Source: a virus. From it: a stretch of DNA of 64,000 bases. The translations under genes were made by a program, and so were the position numbers. Position 1 is the stretch's first letter; each line of letters opens with the position of its first letter. Positions 9,087-17,502 of the stretch are shown one piece after another. The DNA lies in the IMG/VR virus record IMGVR_UViG_3300009034_000016, positions 16,478 to 80,477 of that record, one strand, 5' to 3'. The notes beneath the pieces are model-generated. The model saw only the letters and a list, made by a program, of their open reading frames with translations, made no database searches and had not been told where the DNA came from.

Positions 9087-10199
9087 ATGAGAAAATCTTT
9101 TAGATATAGGCTTTTCACTAATAAAATTCAGGAACTAAAGCTGAGCCAACTGCTTGACTCGGCCCGCTTTCTTTATAACTGCGCTCTTGAACAAAGAATT
9201 ATCTGCTATAAACAATGGCGTAAATCTATTAACTATTACGACCAAGCTAATAGCCTTAAAGAAATTCGCGGCTTTAACAAAGGCATTGCTCAGCTTAATT
9301 ATTCTTGCTCTCAAAATATACTCCGGCAACTTGACAAAGCTTTTCAAGGCTTCTTTAGACGCATCCCCCAAGGCGAAAAACCTGGATTTCCCCGATTTAA
9401 AGGAGAGGATAGATTTAACTCGATTACATTTCCAACCTATGGAGATGGTGTCAAGCTTCAGAATGGAAAACTTTATATTCAGAATATTGGCCATATCAGA
9501 ATTAAGCTCCATAGAAACTTAAAAGGAACAATCAAAACTATTACAATTAAAAGGCAAAACGGGCGATTCTATGTTTCTTTTTCTTGCAATGGAGTCCCAA
9601 GAGCAATCCTTCCAGCCTCCACCAAAGAGATAGGTATTGATGTCGGTATTAAGTCCTTCGCCGTTATGTCCGATGGTCAAGTTATTGACAACCCGAAACA
9701 CTTGAAGCAAAGCGAAAATAAGCTGAAAGCTCTTCAGCAACAACACTCTGAAAAGCGGACTCGCAAGACCAAAAGAAAATTGGCCCAGCTGCATGAAAAA
9801 GTAAGTAACCAGCGCAAAGACTTTCTGCATAAACTGAGTAGAAAAATCGTGAACCAATTTGGTTTTATCTTTGTCGAGGATCTCAAACCCAGAGAAATGG
9901 TCAATAATAATTTTAAGGTTCTCAACAAGTATATCAACGATGCTGCGTGGTCTTTGTTCTTTAACTTCACGGCCTACAAAGCGGAAGAGGCTGGTAGGGT
10001 GTTTGTTAAAGTCAACCCAAAAGGAACTACGCAAGAATGTTCTAATTGCGGGGAAATTGTTCCGAAAGATTTGAGTGTGAGAATTCATCATTGTCCTCGG
10101 TGTAGCTTTAAGGTCCCTCGTGATTTCAACTCATCGTTAAATATTCTTGGGCGTGGACAACGCCTCGTGCATAGTACGGAAGCCGCCTGCTTTAGCTGA
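9087..10199 (+). mobile_element. tnpB: TnpB RNA-guided nuclease (OrfB, IS200/IS605 or IS1341 type)
   Basis: A 370-residue TnpB. ATG 9087 gives the usual MRKSFRYRLF start with GAGG 9 nt upstream; an in-frame ATG at 9081 is less likely. RuvC residues are intact: D185 in EIGIDVGIK, E264 in FVEDLKPREM, D346 in VPRDFNSSLNIL. A C4 zinc ribbon lies at C318, C321, C336 and C339. The nuclease is therefore probably active, using an omega RNA from the 3' end of the element. No tnpA is present, so it is an IS1341-type orphan or a homing-like nuclease. It lies between two baseplate genes without disrupting either. Confidence 0.9.
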
Positions 10200-10211
10200 C
10201 GGAGTTGTCAC
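10183..10211 (+). other. Probable TnpB element right end / omega-RNA 3' hairpin
   Basis: The imperfect hairpin CCG...CGG at 10183-10202, containing the tnpB stop codon and followed by GGAGTTGTCAC, resembles the conserved right end of IS1341-type elements (hairpin then GTAGTTCAC-like end). If 10211 is the boundary, the omega-RNA scaffold spans the tnpB 3' end and the guide would begin near 10212. A short hairpin, CACAT-ATTTG-ATGTG, follows at 10209-10223. The exact boundary is inferred. Confidence 0.4.
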
Positions 10212-10277
10212 ATATTTGATGTGAGCAATCAGCATGTGTCTGTTCCGGCAACCTAAAATGGAAATTAAACTAAGCCG

Positions 10278-10291
10278 TGCACACGCGTGCA
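10278..10291. promoter_or_regulatory. TGCACAC palindrome, site 1
   Basis: TGCACACGCGTGCA, with outer bases extending the symmetry to CCGTGCAC...GTGCACGG (10275-10294). It ends one base before the GGGAGGGG SD of the gpJ gene. One of ten related sites; see Findings. Confidence 0.7.
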
Positions 10292-10307
10292 CGGGAGGGG
10301 CGAGAAA

Positions 10308-12467
10308 TTGAGTGACGAGCTAATTCAGGTTCCCGACTTTAAATTCAGCACATTTTACTACGCCGATATTCTCCGGGCGTTGATTAACTATCGCAGATCT
10401 AATGTGCCGGAGATCACCGACGAGAACCCATTAGAGCCCTATATCCAGTTAGAGCGGGCCTTCGCCCTGGTAGCCCACCAGAATAATGTGCTCCTTGACT
10501 TTATTGCTAAGGAAACGCTTCTCCCAACCGCCCAGCTACGACAGAGCGTTGCATCACACCTGAAGATGATTGATTATGAACTGAGCGAGGCTTCTCCCGC
10601 GGTTACCGAGATCGTAATGAAGCTGACTAAATTATTTACCTCTTCATTTCAGATCCTCCCGATTTTATCACGAGTTGCAACGGAATATTCCGAGGAGCAG
10701 CCGGCGATCGCGTTCGAGGATTTACTTGGGCTTAACATCGAGAGGACCGATCAAGTTAGTAAGGTGTTCGCTCTGGAAGACACTACTTACACGGACTACA
10801 CTACGGAAGCTAATACCGATGCATCCTATTTCTCTCCCTGGGCGACCCCGGCAGCCGGAGACAAGTTGTATGTCGGCCACGAGGGGATCATGTGGGATAA
10901 ACTTAACGTAATATTTCAAACCGGGGGCAGTGGGCTCACGGGGATATGGGAGTACTACGACGGTGAGTGGTCCGATGTTAATCCCTCAAGGGTCAAAATA
11001 GATGGGGATAAGCTGGTGGTTGATCTCACTTCCTTATTGGGTGCCAATGATCGGTCTGGAGCGGTTGTCAGGTTAATTCTCATATCCACCTCAGCCTACG
11101 AGGAAATGACATCACAGTGGGGGGATCCCGGGATCGCCGAGTGGGGAGCCGGGGACATCAATTACGCCGAAACTACCGGGTTCCTCGGGCAAACCAGCCC
11201 TTCCGAAGAGGCTAACCAATATGTCGTTGGATCGCAGTGGCATAGCCTCGAAGAAACAGACGGAACCGCCAATCTAAGTCAAGACGGAGATGTGGATTAT
11301 GACCTGCCCCAGACACTAACGAAACGGTGGGCAAGGGGCGAGATCAATGCTTACGAAGCATACTGGATGAGATACCGTATTATCAGCGTGAGTTCTCCTG
11401 CCGGACCGAGTATCGACCGGCTTAAGGTCGATACCGGCAATCAGCATATCATGCACTCATTTACCCAGGGGCTCACGGTAGAGGACGATCCCCTCGGGAC
11501 CTCTAACGGCCAGGCTAATCAGTCGTTTACATTTACCCAGGGGCCGTTGATAGGCGGTTCCCAGAAAGTCTATGTTGACGATGGGTTGTGGACGGAAGTC
11601 CGAAACTTTCTTAATTCCGGCCCCGGGGATGGGCATTATATCCTGTCGGTTGATGATGATGGAATAGCTACGGCAACATTCAGCGACGGGGTAAGCGGGA
11701 GAATCCCGCCATCGGGGAATACTATCCGCTCGGAATATCGAATCAATGCGGAGGAGGATGGTAATGTGGGGGCTGGGACGATTGGGGTGAATAAATCCGG
11801 GATATCCTTCGTAACGGATATTGTCAATCCCAGGCAGGCAATCGGATGGACGGCAAAGGAGGGCTCCACGCCTGCTCTGCTTGAAATAGCTAAGCTTGAA
11901 GGCCCGGCTAGTGTGAGGACTCTTGAGAGGGCGGTCGGACCCTCGGATGTCAGGGATTTGGCAGTTGCCTACACGACGGAGGAGGGATCGAAGCTGGTGA
12001 GTAGAGCCCGGGCGGTGGAAGAAGCCTACGGGGCCAAGACGGTGTTATGTGTAGTAGTGGGCACGGGGGGGGCAACGCTCAGCGAAGCTCAGCAAACCGA
12101 GCTTGAGGAGTATTTCAACGGCAACCTCCTGACGGGCAAGGACGGAGTACTGGTTCTAAATCAACGAGTCTATGTTGATAACTATACTCCCAAGATAATA
12201 GATGTTACGGCGACGGTCTATGGGGGTAAGAAGGACTTGATTGAGACGGCTTTGAAGGTGCTGCTCGACCCGGAGGCAAGAACGGCGGACGGCCTGCGTT
12301 GGGAATGGGATTTTGGGGAGACTGTCCCGACATCAAGGATCATAGCCCAGATATTTATCGTGGCTGGTGTGAGACAGGTAGAACTCACAGCCCCGGCCGC
12401 TAATGTTGTCCTGACCGTGAACGAACTACCGAAAGTTGGGACGCTCAGTATAACAGTGAATCCGTGA
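10308..12467 (+). CDS. Baseplate protein J-like (gp6/gp47 family)
   Basis: A 719-residue protein. TTG 10308 is preferred over an upstream in-frame GTG because SD GGGAGGGG lies 7 nt before it. The C-terminal 250 residues are typical baseplate J: SVRTLERAVGPSDVRDLAVAY, RVYVDNYTPKIIDVTATV and a final PAANVVLTVNELPKVGTLSI. The middle holds an inserted domain of about 250 residues with ITGIWEYYDGEW-type beta structure. In P2-like baseplates gpJ forms the wedge ring that binds fibres through gpI, encoded next. Confidence 0.85.
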   Translation: MSDELIQVPDFKFSTFYYADILRALINYRRSNVPEITDENPLEPYIQLERAFALVAHQNNVLLDFIAKETLLPTAQLRQSVASHLKMIDYELSEASPAVTEIVMKLTKLFTSSFQILPILSRVATEYSEEQPAIAFEDLLGLNIERTDQVSKVFALEDTTYTDYTTEANTDASYFSPWATPAAGDKLYVGHEGIMWDKLNVIFQTGGSGLTGIWEYYDGEWSDVNPSRVKIDGDKLVVDLTSLLGANDRSGAVVRLILISTSAYEEMTSQWGDPGIAEWGAGDINYAETTGFLGQTSPSEEANQYVVGSQWHSLEETDGTANLSQDGDVDYDLPQTLTKRWARGEINAYEAYWMRYRIISVSSPAGPSIDRLKVDTGNQHIMHSFTQGLTVEDDPLGTSNGQANQSFTFTQGPLIGGSQKVYVDDGLWTEVRNFLNSGPGDGHYILSVDDDGIATATFSDGVSGRIPPSGNTIRSEYRINAEEDGNVGAGTIGVNKSGISFVTDIVNPRQAIGWTAKEGSTPALLEIAKLEGPASVRTLERAVGPSDVRDLAVAYTTEEGSKLVSRARAVEEAYGAKTVLCVVVGTGGATLSEAQQTELEEYFNGNLLTGKDGVLVLNQRVYVDNYTPKIIDVTATVYGGKKDLIETALKVLLDPEARTADGLRWEWDFGETVPTSRIIAQIFIVAGVRQVELTAPAANVVLTVNELPKVGTLSITVNP

Positions 12468-12503
12468 AAAAAACTCTGTGCCTAAAGAATTATAGAGGAA
12501 TTT

Positions 12504-13685
12504 ATGCCTTACCCGTTTAACATCTACGATTTTATAATCGAGCCCATCCGGCTTCAGGATCAAAAAACCAAATTTTTGGAACGGTATCTGAAGGGGCCGC
12601 AGAACGTTGCGAACACGACATGGGATAAGATTCAGAGTGTCAAGCAGTTATTCGATTGGGAACTCACCCCGGATGAGGCTCTTAGATATCTACTCTGGCA
12701 TGTCGGATTTACACGGGATCTTGATTACATCGTCCAGGAGCTTGATTACGATGACCTGCGACGACTTCTCGGCCTTGCCATTCCGATGTGGAAAAGTAAG
12801 GGAGTCCCTAGCGGGCTTGAGGGCACCGTTAGATCTCTTGTTGGTAGAGACCCACAGATATTCGACTGGTTTCATTTAAGATACGAGGAGGGCAAAACAT
12901 ATTTCGGGGAAGAGTGGCTGGGAGACGATCCGTTTTTCGTAGAGGAGGTTGGGGCGGCCGCAAGAGATGAGCACTACTCCATTGCTTTTGTTGAAGATAC
13001 TTATGAGAGCATAAACCAGACTTTACTCGCCGATATTTTTCGTTTATGTAGACCCCTCGGTGAGCGGTTTGATATATTTCTGTGTAATATATTTGACCAG
13101 TTTACAGTTGGGTTTGATAGATGGAGTGTTTGCGAAGGAAGCGATAATCTTTCTTTAGAAAATGGGGTTTTAGTTTACGGATTTGGGTTGGGTGGCCATG
13201 TTAAATTTAATATAAATGAGGCAGTTAATTGGAAATCCTATATAACAAAATGGAGAGTAAAGATAGAGCATCAATCGACTTCCAATCAAACATTTGGAAT
13301 TAGCGTATATATGTATCCTGGTTCTGGAACTTACGATGATCAAATACTTTGTATTTACAGAAATGATACAAAAACAGCGTCAATTTGGAAACGTATTAAC
13401 GATTCTTGGACGGTGGAGGCGACGACATCTTATTATATTCCTCCAGAAGCTTGGTTTACTTGGACAATTGTCATAGATCATCAATACGAGGGTGAGACTG
13501 AGGAGCGCATTGTTATCAAATGGTATTTGGACGGAGATTTAGTTATAGAGAAGGACTGGCCGAAGGCGGACGTTCCTAATCAGGGAACGGTGGGTTTCAG
13601 AAGAACCGTTAATACTAAATGTTATATTGATTGGGTTAGGTTACAGAAATTGCCGATAGTTCCCATTAATGTTGGGCCGGCATAG
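12504..13685 (+). CDS. Tail protein I-like with C-terminal lectin-like domain
   Basis: A 393-residue protein. Residues 1-200 match P2 gpI-like tail proteins: LPDEALRYLLWHVG-type helix, LRRLLGLAIPMWKSKGVPSGLEGTV and the FRLCRPLGERFDIF end. Residues about 205-390 form a beta-rich domain like concanavalin A lectins (GFGLGGHVKFNI, WFTWTIVIDHQYEG, VGFRRTVNTKCYIDWVRL). DNA of the second part, from about 13080, is clearly AT-richer than the first, suggesting a recently swapped adhesin domain. Confidence 0.75.
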   Translation: MPYPFNIYDFIIEPIRLQDQKTKFLERYLKGPQNVANTTWDKIQSVKQLFDWELTPDEALRYLLWHVGFTRDLDYIVQELDYDDLRRLLGLAIPMWKSKGVPSGLEGTVRSLVGRDPQIFDWFHLRYEEGKTYFGEEWLGDDPFFVEEVGAAARDEHYSIAFVEDTYESINQTLLADIFRLCRPLGERFDIFLCNIFDQFTVGFDRWSVCEGSDNLSLENGVLVYGFGLGGHVKFNINEAVNWKSYITKWRVKIEHQSTSNQTFGISVYMYPGSGTYDDQILCIYRNDTKTASIWKRINDSWTVEATTSYYIPPEAWFTWTIVIDHQYEGETEERIVIKWYLDGDLVIEKDWPKADVPNQGTVGFRRTVNTKCYIDWVRLQKLPIVPINVGPA

Positions 13686-13697
13686 AGGAGGTAATTC

Positions 13698-15605
13698 ATG
13701 GCAACCGGAGATAAATACACAAATGTCTATTCCAAGAAGTTCCTATCCTGGCAAGAGTTCAGCACCTACATCATTACTTACCTTAAGAACTTAATCAAGG
13801 ACGGGATTGCCAGTTTCGTTACCGGAGGGCTATCAAGTGGCTTCTTCTCAGCCGTTACGCTATCTTCCGATATTGCGGACGAGATCGATGTCGGGGCATT
13901 TAAGGGAGCGGATAAAGAGTCCAATATTATAGAGCAAGCCATCCCTCGCTCCGGTTATGAAAAAGATGTGCCTTTTGAGAATACCACGGCCATCGACTAT
14001 CATGTCGGGGTGCACCAGTTTGAGGTGCCAGACGATGCCGAGATCGCGGCCCGGAGTGGGCAGGCGGAATATCGCTATTTCCGGGAGGACATCGGGGAGA
14101 TGGCTCACCCGGATTCCGTTACCGATAATGGGGATGGGACGATGACCCTGGTTGTCAACTCCGTAACCGAGGCCCGGGATAACACGGACCGATATGTCTA
14201 TGTCTGGTTAGTTGATCCCCTATCTGCGGTGGATTGGATCGAGGAGAAGCAGATAGTATGGAGTAGCGGGACTTCCGAGAATAAGATTACCACAACGGCG
14301 AAGCTCGGCCAGGATACGATCTCTACCAATGTTAATGACTACTGGGTAGCTTTGCGGGGAGTCTCGATTAAGCGGGATACCGACTTAAGGACAGATAAAT
14401 CTTATATCTATGTCGGTAAGGCGACGGGTAATAGCGGGGGCATTCCGACCTTCAGCACGACCGACCAGAAGCTGTTGGAAAGTATTTATAACTTTGAGCA
14501 GGAGGTGATTGATGCGCGGACCTCCGATGTATATGGGGCAAAAGCGTCTCTTGATCTAAGGATAGAAGAAGTGGATGGGGAGGTCAATACTGCCCGGGAT
14601 GGCAAGACCACACTTCAAGACAGGCTTGAAGGAGAAGCCGAGTTCAATGTGATTATTGATACCGCCGACAAGGGCGATTACCTAACCTTGGCTGCCTATA
14701 TTGCCGATTCTCCGGCTGCCGGGGATCGGGTTCTAATTAATGTCGATGAGGAGATCACTGGGGCCACGATGGTTATCCCGGCCAACATCATGCTTCAGCA
14801 GCAAAAGAATAAGAAATTTTGGTGTGATGAAGATTTAGCGATTGTCCTTCAGTTTAGCGATGGAATTGTGACCGTAGGAGAGATTTTACTTGATTTGTCA
14901 CATACTGGCACCGTAACGACAGCGATATCTTTTAATGGGGGCAATAATAGCCATTTCAATCTTAGAGTTGGCAATCTTAGCACAGGAACAGTTACTAATG
15001 CCTTCAAGATAGAATCTGGCAAGAGAAGTAATGTAGCGAAAGGAGAAGCGATTGAGGTTGGTGCAGGACTATTCACTAACATTTTAGTTGATAGCTCTGG
15101 TACAACAGATAACGATATTGTTATTAGGAAAGATGGCGGAGTTATAAATGGGGGCGATGGGACTGCTGATTATCGAATGGATCAAGAACATGAGGAAAGC
15201 GGACTACACTCAGATGGTGGATCTTATGGTTGGCATGGAGATCAAGACACAATAAAGATACTTTCAGGGGATTTTTCTTCAAACGATGCTAGTAATCCAG
15301 CAGTGCTCTATGCCGGCTTTGTTTCAAGTTTGAACGCTACTGTAGATTTTTATGCTAATATTCCTATACCGATGGGATATAAAGCTACTGCTGTTAGGAT
15401 ATATTCAAGTGTCTCAAGGGACATTGATGTTCTTGAATGTGATATAGATACATCCACATCCATAAGTAAAGGAACTGGTAATACAACGGCGGAGATCGAC
15501 ATAACCGATGTAACTGCTGATGGGACTAATTATTTAAATATCCAGGTTAAAGATATTAATAGTGCAGAGATAAGAGGAGGTTATGTAACTATTGCGAAGG
15601 CTTAA
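13698..15605 (+). CDS. Tail fibre protein with beta-helix-like C-terminus
   Basis: A 635-residue protein preceded by GAGGAGG. The N-terminal 250 residues are baseplate-proximal fibre-like. Residues 255-300 look coiled-coil. From about residue 310 the segment NVIIDTADKGDYLTLAAYIADSP introduces a right-handed beta-helix-like region, a layout common in receptor-binding fibres. Sequence from about 14800 is AT-rich compared with the 5' part. It converges with the minus-strand lipoprotein gene, overlapping by 17 nt. Confidence 0.7.
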   Translation: MATGDKYTNVYSKKFLSWQEFSTYIITYLKNLIKDGIASFVTGGLSSGFFSAVTLSSDIADEIDVGAFKGADKESNIIEQAIPRSGYEKDVPFENTTAIDYHVGVHQFEVPDDAEIAARSGQAEYRYFREDIGEMAHPDSVTDNGDGTMTLVVNSVTEARDNTDRYVYVWLVDPLSAVDWIEEKQIVWSSGTSENKITTTAKLGQDTISTNVNDYWVALRGVSIKRDTDLRTDKSYIYVGKATGNSGGIPTFSTTDQKLLESIYNFEQEVIDARTSDVYGAKASLDLRIEEVDGEVNTARDGKTTLQDRLEGEAEFNVIIDTADKGDYLTLAAYIADSPAAGDRVLINVDEEITGATMVIPANIMLQQQKNKKFWCDEDLAIVLQFSDGIVTVGEILLDLSHTGTVTTAISFNGGNNSHFNLRVGNLSTGTVTNAFKIESGKRSNVAKGEAIEVGAGLFTNILVDSSGTTDNDIVIRKDGGVINGGDGTADYRMDQEHEESGLHSDGGSYGWHGDQDTIKILSGDFSSNDASNPAVLYAGFVSSLNATVDFYANIPIPMGYKATAVRIYSSVSRDIDVLECDIDTSTSISKGTGNTTAEIDITDVTADGTNYLNIQVKDINSAEIRGGYVTIAKA

Positions 15606-16005
15606 AGGTTAATAAAAAGCAATCGTTTTTGCTCATATCATCATAAAATTCTCTTTGCTTTTGATATGGGTAATTTTCGTCATCATCGCAATAGGATTCT
15701 ATATGAGCAGTTTCGTGAATAATAACAGAACATTCGTAGGTTAATGAGGAATATTTTATATAAATATTGTCACAGTCACATTTTGCAAGACCATTTTTTG
15801 GTTTACCTTCATGTATTAATTCATCAATATGGTATGCACAATGGACATAATTTCTAATGTATTCTGGCCACTCCGGTCCTGCGCACTCAATGATTCTCCA
15901 GTGTTTTGCAGAGATACTGAGATTCTTAGATTTATCAGGACAAGGAGGGCAATCGGGGCCGCAACTGAAAAGGAAAATAAGACAGAATAAAAGAAGCTTC
16001 TTCAT
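15589..16005 (-). CDS. Lipoprotein with HExxH metallopeptidase-like motif (moron)
   Basis: The only convincing minus-strand gene. The 138-residue product begins with a signal peptide ending in lipobox LFSC (Cys15), so it should be lipid-anchored after export. H97-E98-T-A-H101 in SVIIHETAHIESY is an HExxH zinc-protease motif. Eleven cysteines are present. The start has no SD, and an extended -10 promoter lies 12 nt upstream, giving a nearly leaderless mRNA. Placement against the late operon with a private promoter is typical of a moron expressed in lysogens or carriers. Protease activity is inferred. Confidence 0.75.
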   Translation of the reverse strand: MKKLLLFCLIFLFSCGPDCPPCPDKSKNLSISAKHWRIIECAGPEWPEYIRNYVHCAYHIDELIHEGKPKNGLAKCDCDNIYIKYSSLTYECSVIIHETAHIESYCDDDENYPYQKQREFYDDMSKNDCFLLTFKPSQ

Positions 16006-16017
16006 TTTTTTAATTCT

Positions 16018-16042
16018 ATTATAGCAAAATAGAGTTTGTCAA
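16018..16042 (-). promoter_or_regulatory. Extended -10 promoter for the lipoprotein gene
   Basis: On the minus strand TGCTATAAT is a perfect extended -10 (TATAAT at 16018-16023). A TTGACA lies at 16037-16042, but the 13-bp spacer is too short for a normal -35, so the extended -10 probably suffices. Predicted transcription starts a few bases before the lipoprotein ATG. Confidence 0.65.
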
Positions 16043-16076
16043 GCTAATTATTCCTTTTTAAGCAGAATCATTACTA

Positions 16077-16190
16077 ATGGCAGAAACTAAAAATAAAAAT
16101 ATGCCTTCGATAGAGCAAACCATATTAGCACTTCCCAAGGAGGTAATAGTGCCCTTTCAGGTCTATATTTTTCTTCTCCATCCGCAATAA
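16077..16190 (+). CDS. Possible 37-residue ORF, doubtful
   Basis: A short ATG-initiated frame in the gap between lipoprotein and amidase genes, ending in a hydrophobic stretch (VIVPFQVYIFLLHP). It lacks an SD, and AAGGAGG lies inside it rather than before it. It may be a remnant. The rest of the 16006-16262 gap holds only AT-rich sequence and the minus-strand promoter. Confidence 0.2.
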   Translation: MAETKNKNMPSIEQTILALPKEVIVPFQVYIFLLHPQ

Positions 16191-16262
16191 CTTGACTAAT
16201 CTATCCTTTCTGTATTTTCGATTTAACCTAACTTTTTAGAAACTAAATAGTTGGGGGTGGAT

Positions 16263-16925
16263 ATGAAAGATAAACTTCTCATAATCCCTGGGCATCTTGG
16301 TAAGGATACCGGGGCTATCGGTAAACCCTCTGAAGACATCGTTGGTGACTTCGGCCCCCCGACCTCCGAGAAGGAATGCTGGATCAATCTACAGCAGGCG
16401 ATTGGATTTTGTATTGCCTGGGCGGCAAGTGACCTGTGCACACGCGTGCAGGTAACCCTTGTAGTTCCAAACGGTGAGGTAAAGCCCGGGCTGATTGATG
16501 TAATTGATATGAAAGGTCCCAAGAAATTCACTTTAGAGAAACGCGTCTTGCTGGCAAATTCTCTCTCGGCGGACATGGTAGAATTACATCAGAATGCTTT
16601 TTCCAGTTCGGTTGTCCAGGGGAGCGAGATCTGTGTTTATAGGAAGTTCAGGCGAGGGAAACTGTCAGAGAATACCATAGTAGCCCGGGCAATGCTGGAG
16701 GAGTTGGAAAAGCTTGGGCTCCAGAGCCGGGGGGTCAAGGAGCGCCCAGATTTGTATTCGCTCAGAAAGACAAAACATCTATCTTTCGTAGTAGAGTCGG
16801 GGTTCATTTCAAATCCCAGAGAGCTACGGCTTCTTGATGTGGACTGTGATGGATTTAACGAGAGTGTGGGTTTGGCGCTCTGGCAGGGGTATTCCAAAGC
16901 ATACAAAAAGCTGAAAGGACTATAA
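16263..16925 (+). CDS. N-acetylmuramoyl-L-alanine amidase (endolysin)
   Basis: A 220-residue Amidase_3-type enzyme cutting the bond between muramic acid and the peptide stem. ATG 16263 is preferred over GTG 16251; GGGGGTGG precedes it. Zinc ligand candidates are H11 in GHLGKDTGAIG, E36 or E38 and H109 in ELHQNAF. E178 in VVESGFISNPRE is the usual catalytic Glu. No cell-wall-binding domain is attached. The holin-like gene follows after 2 nt. TGCACACGCGTGCA (16437-16450) lies inside this CDS. Confidence 0.88.
   Translation: MKDKLLIIPGHLGKDTGAIGKPSEDIVGDFGPPTSEKECWINLQQAIGFCIAWAASDLCTRVQVTLVVPNGEVKPGLIDVIDMKGPKKFTLEKRVLLANSLSADMVELHQNAFSSSVVQGSEICVYRKFRRGKLSENTIVARAMLEELEKLGLQSRGVKERPDLYSLRKTKHLSFVVESGFISNPRELRLLDVDCDGFNESVGLALWQGYSKAYKKLKGL
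16437..16450. promoter_or_regulatory. TGCACAC palindrome, site 2
   Basis: TGCACACGCGTGCA within the amidase CDS, with outer ACCT/AGGT extending the inverted repeat. It is identical to sites 1 and 4. Conservation inside a coding sequence argues that the DNA motif itself is selected. Confidence 0.6.
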
Positions 16926-16927
16926 CG

Positions 16928-17173
16928 TTGACCGACTTCGTTATCGCTCTATTAATATTTTTCCTGATATGTATCCCGATGAGCATAGTTGGGTTGTTAA
17001 CCAATGACACAACACTGCAGTTTGTGATGTTAACCCTCACCGGGGTCGCTTTCCTGGCGGGGTTTATAATGAAGGGGCTGCTTAATCGGCTGGTAGGCCC
17101 GGGCGGTAAAGAAAATAAGCAGCCATTGGAGACGGTTGAGTTGACGAACATCCCGGGTAATAGTTTAAGGTGA
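16928..17173 (+). CDS. Small two-TM protein, holin candidate
   Basis: An 81-residue protein starting with TTG 2 nt after the amidase stop. Two hydrophobic segments, residues 4-24 (FVIALLIFFLICIPMSIVGLL) and 32-52, separated by a short turn, and a polar tail fit a class II holin that releases the amidase. No family signature is visible; the call rests on topology and neighbourhood. Confidence 0.6.
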   Translation: MTDFVIALLIFFLICIPMSIVGLLTNDTTLQFVMLTLTGVAFLAGFIMKGLLNRLVGPGGKENKQPLETVELTNIPGNSLR

Positions 17174-17181
17174 AGAGGTAG

Positions 17182-17490
17182 ATGGCGTTTGCAAATCCAA
17201 TACCGGAAGCCGTTGCAGTTATTCCATTACCGGATTATGACTCCGGCTGGTTTACTACTATCATTGATGCTTATGTCAATTTAACACATAATTTAGGTGG
17301 TAGTACTGACCGTTATATGGTAGAATTACATTACCGGGGTGGCCCACTCGGGGAAGGAGAGAGTGACCGATGGGAAAAAAATAAAGGGGTGCATTGGGAA
17401 AATCTAACAACAACTACTATAGATGTATACCGGGCCAAGGAAGATGATTGCTGCCTCGAAGCAAGGGTGAGGATTTGGGTTACAGATTGA
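17182..17490 (+). CDS. Fibre-type protein with DSGW-LTHNLGG motif
   Basis: A 102-residue protein. DYDSGWFTTIIDAYVNLTHNLGGSTDRYMVELHYRG follows a pattern seen repeatedly in phage tail fibres and adhesins (DSGW, then LTHNLG). It starts the adhesin cluster that runs to about 22.8 kb. Exact role unknown. Confidence 0.6.
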   Translation: MAFANPIPEAVAVIPLPDYDSGWFTTIIDAYVNLTHNLGGSTDRYMVELHYRGGPLGEGESDRWEKNKGVHWENLTTTTIDVYRAKEDDCCLEARVRIWVTD

Positions 17491-17502
17491 TTGGATTAAC
17501 TT

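Noticed and set aside
16196-16222. Plus-strand promoter before the amidase gene
   Set aside because: TTGACT and TATTTT are present but with a 15-bp spacer and no extended -10.
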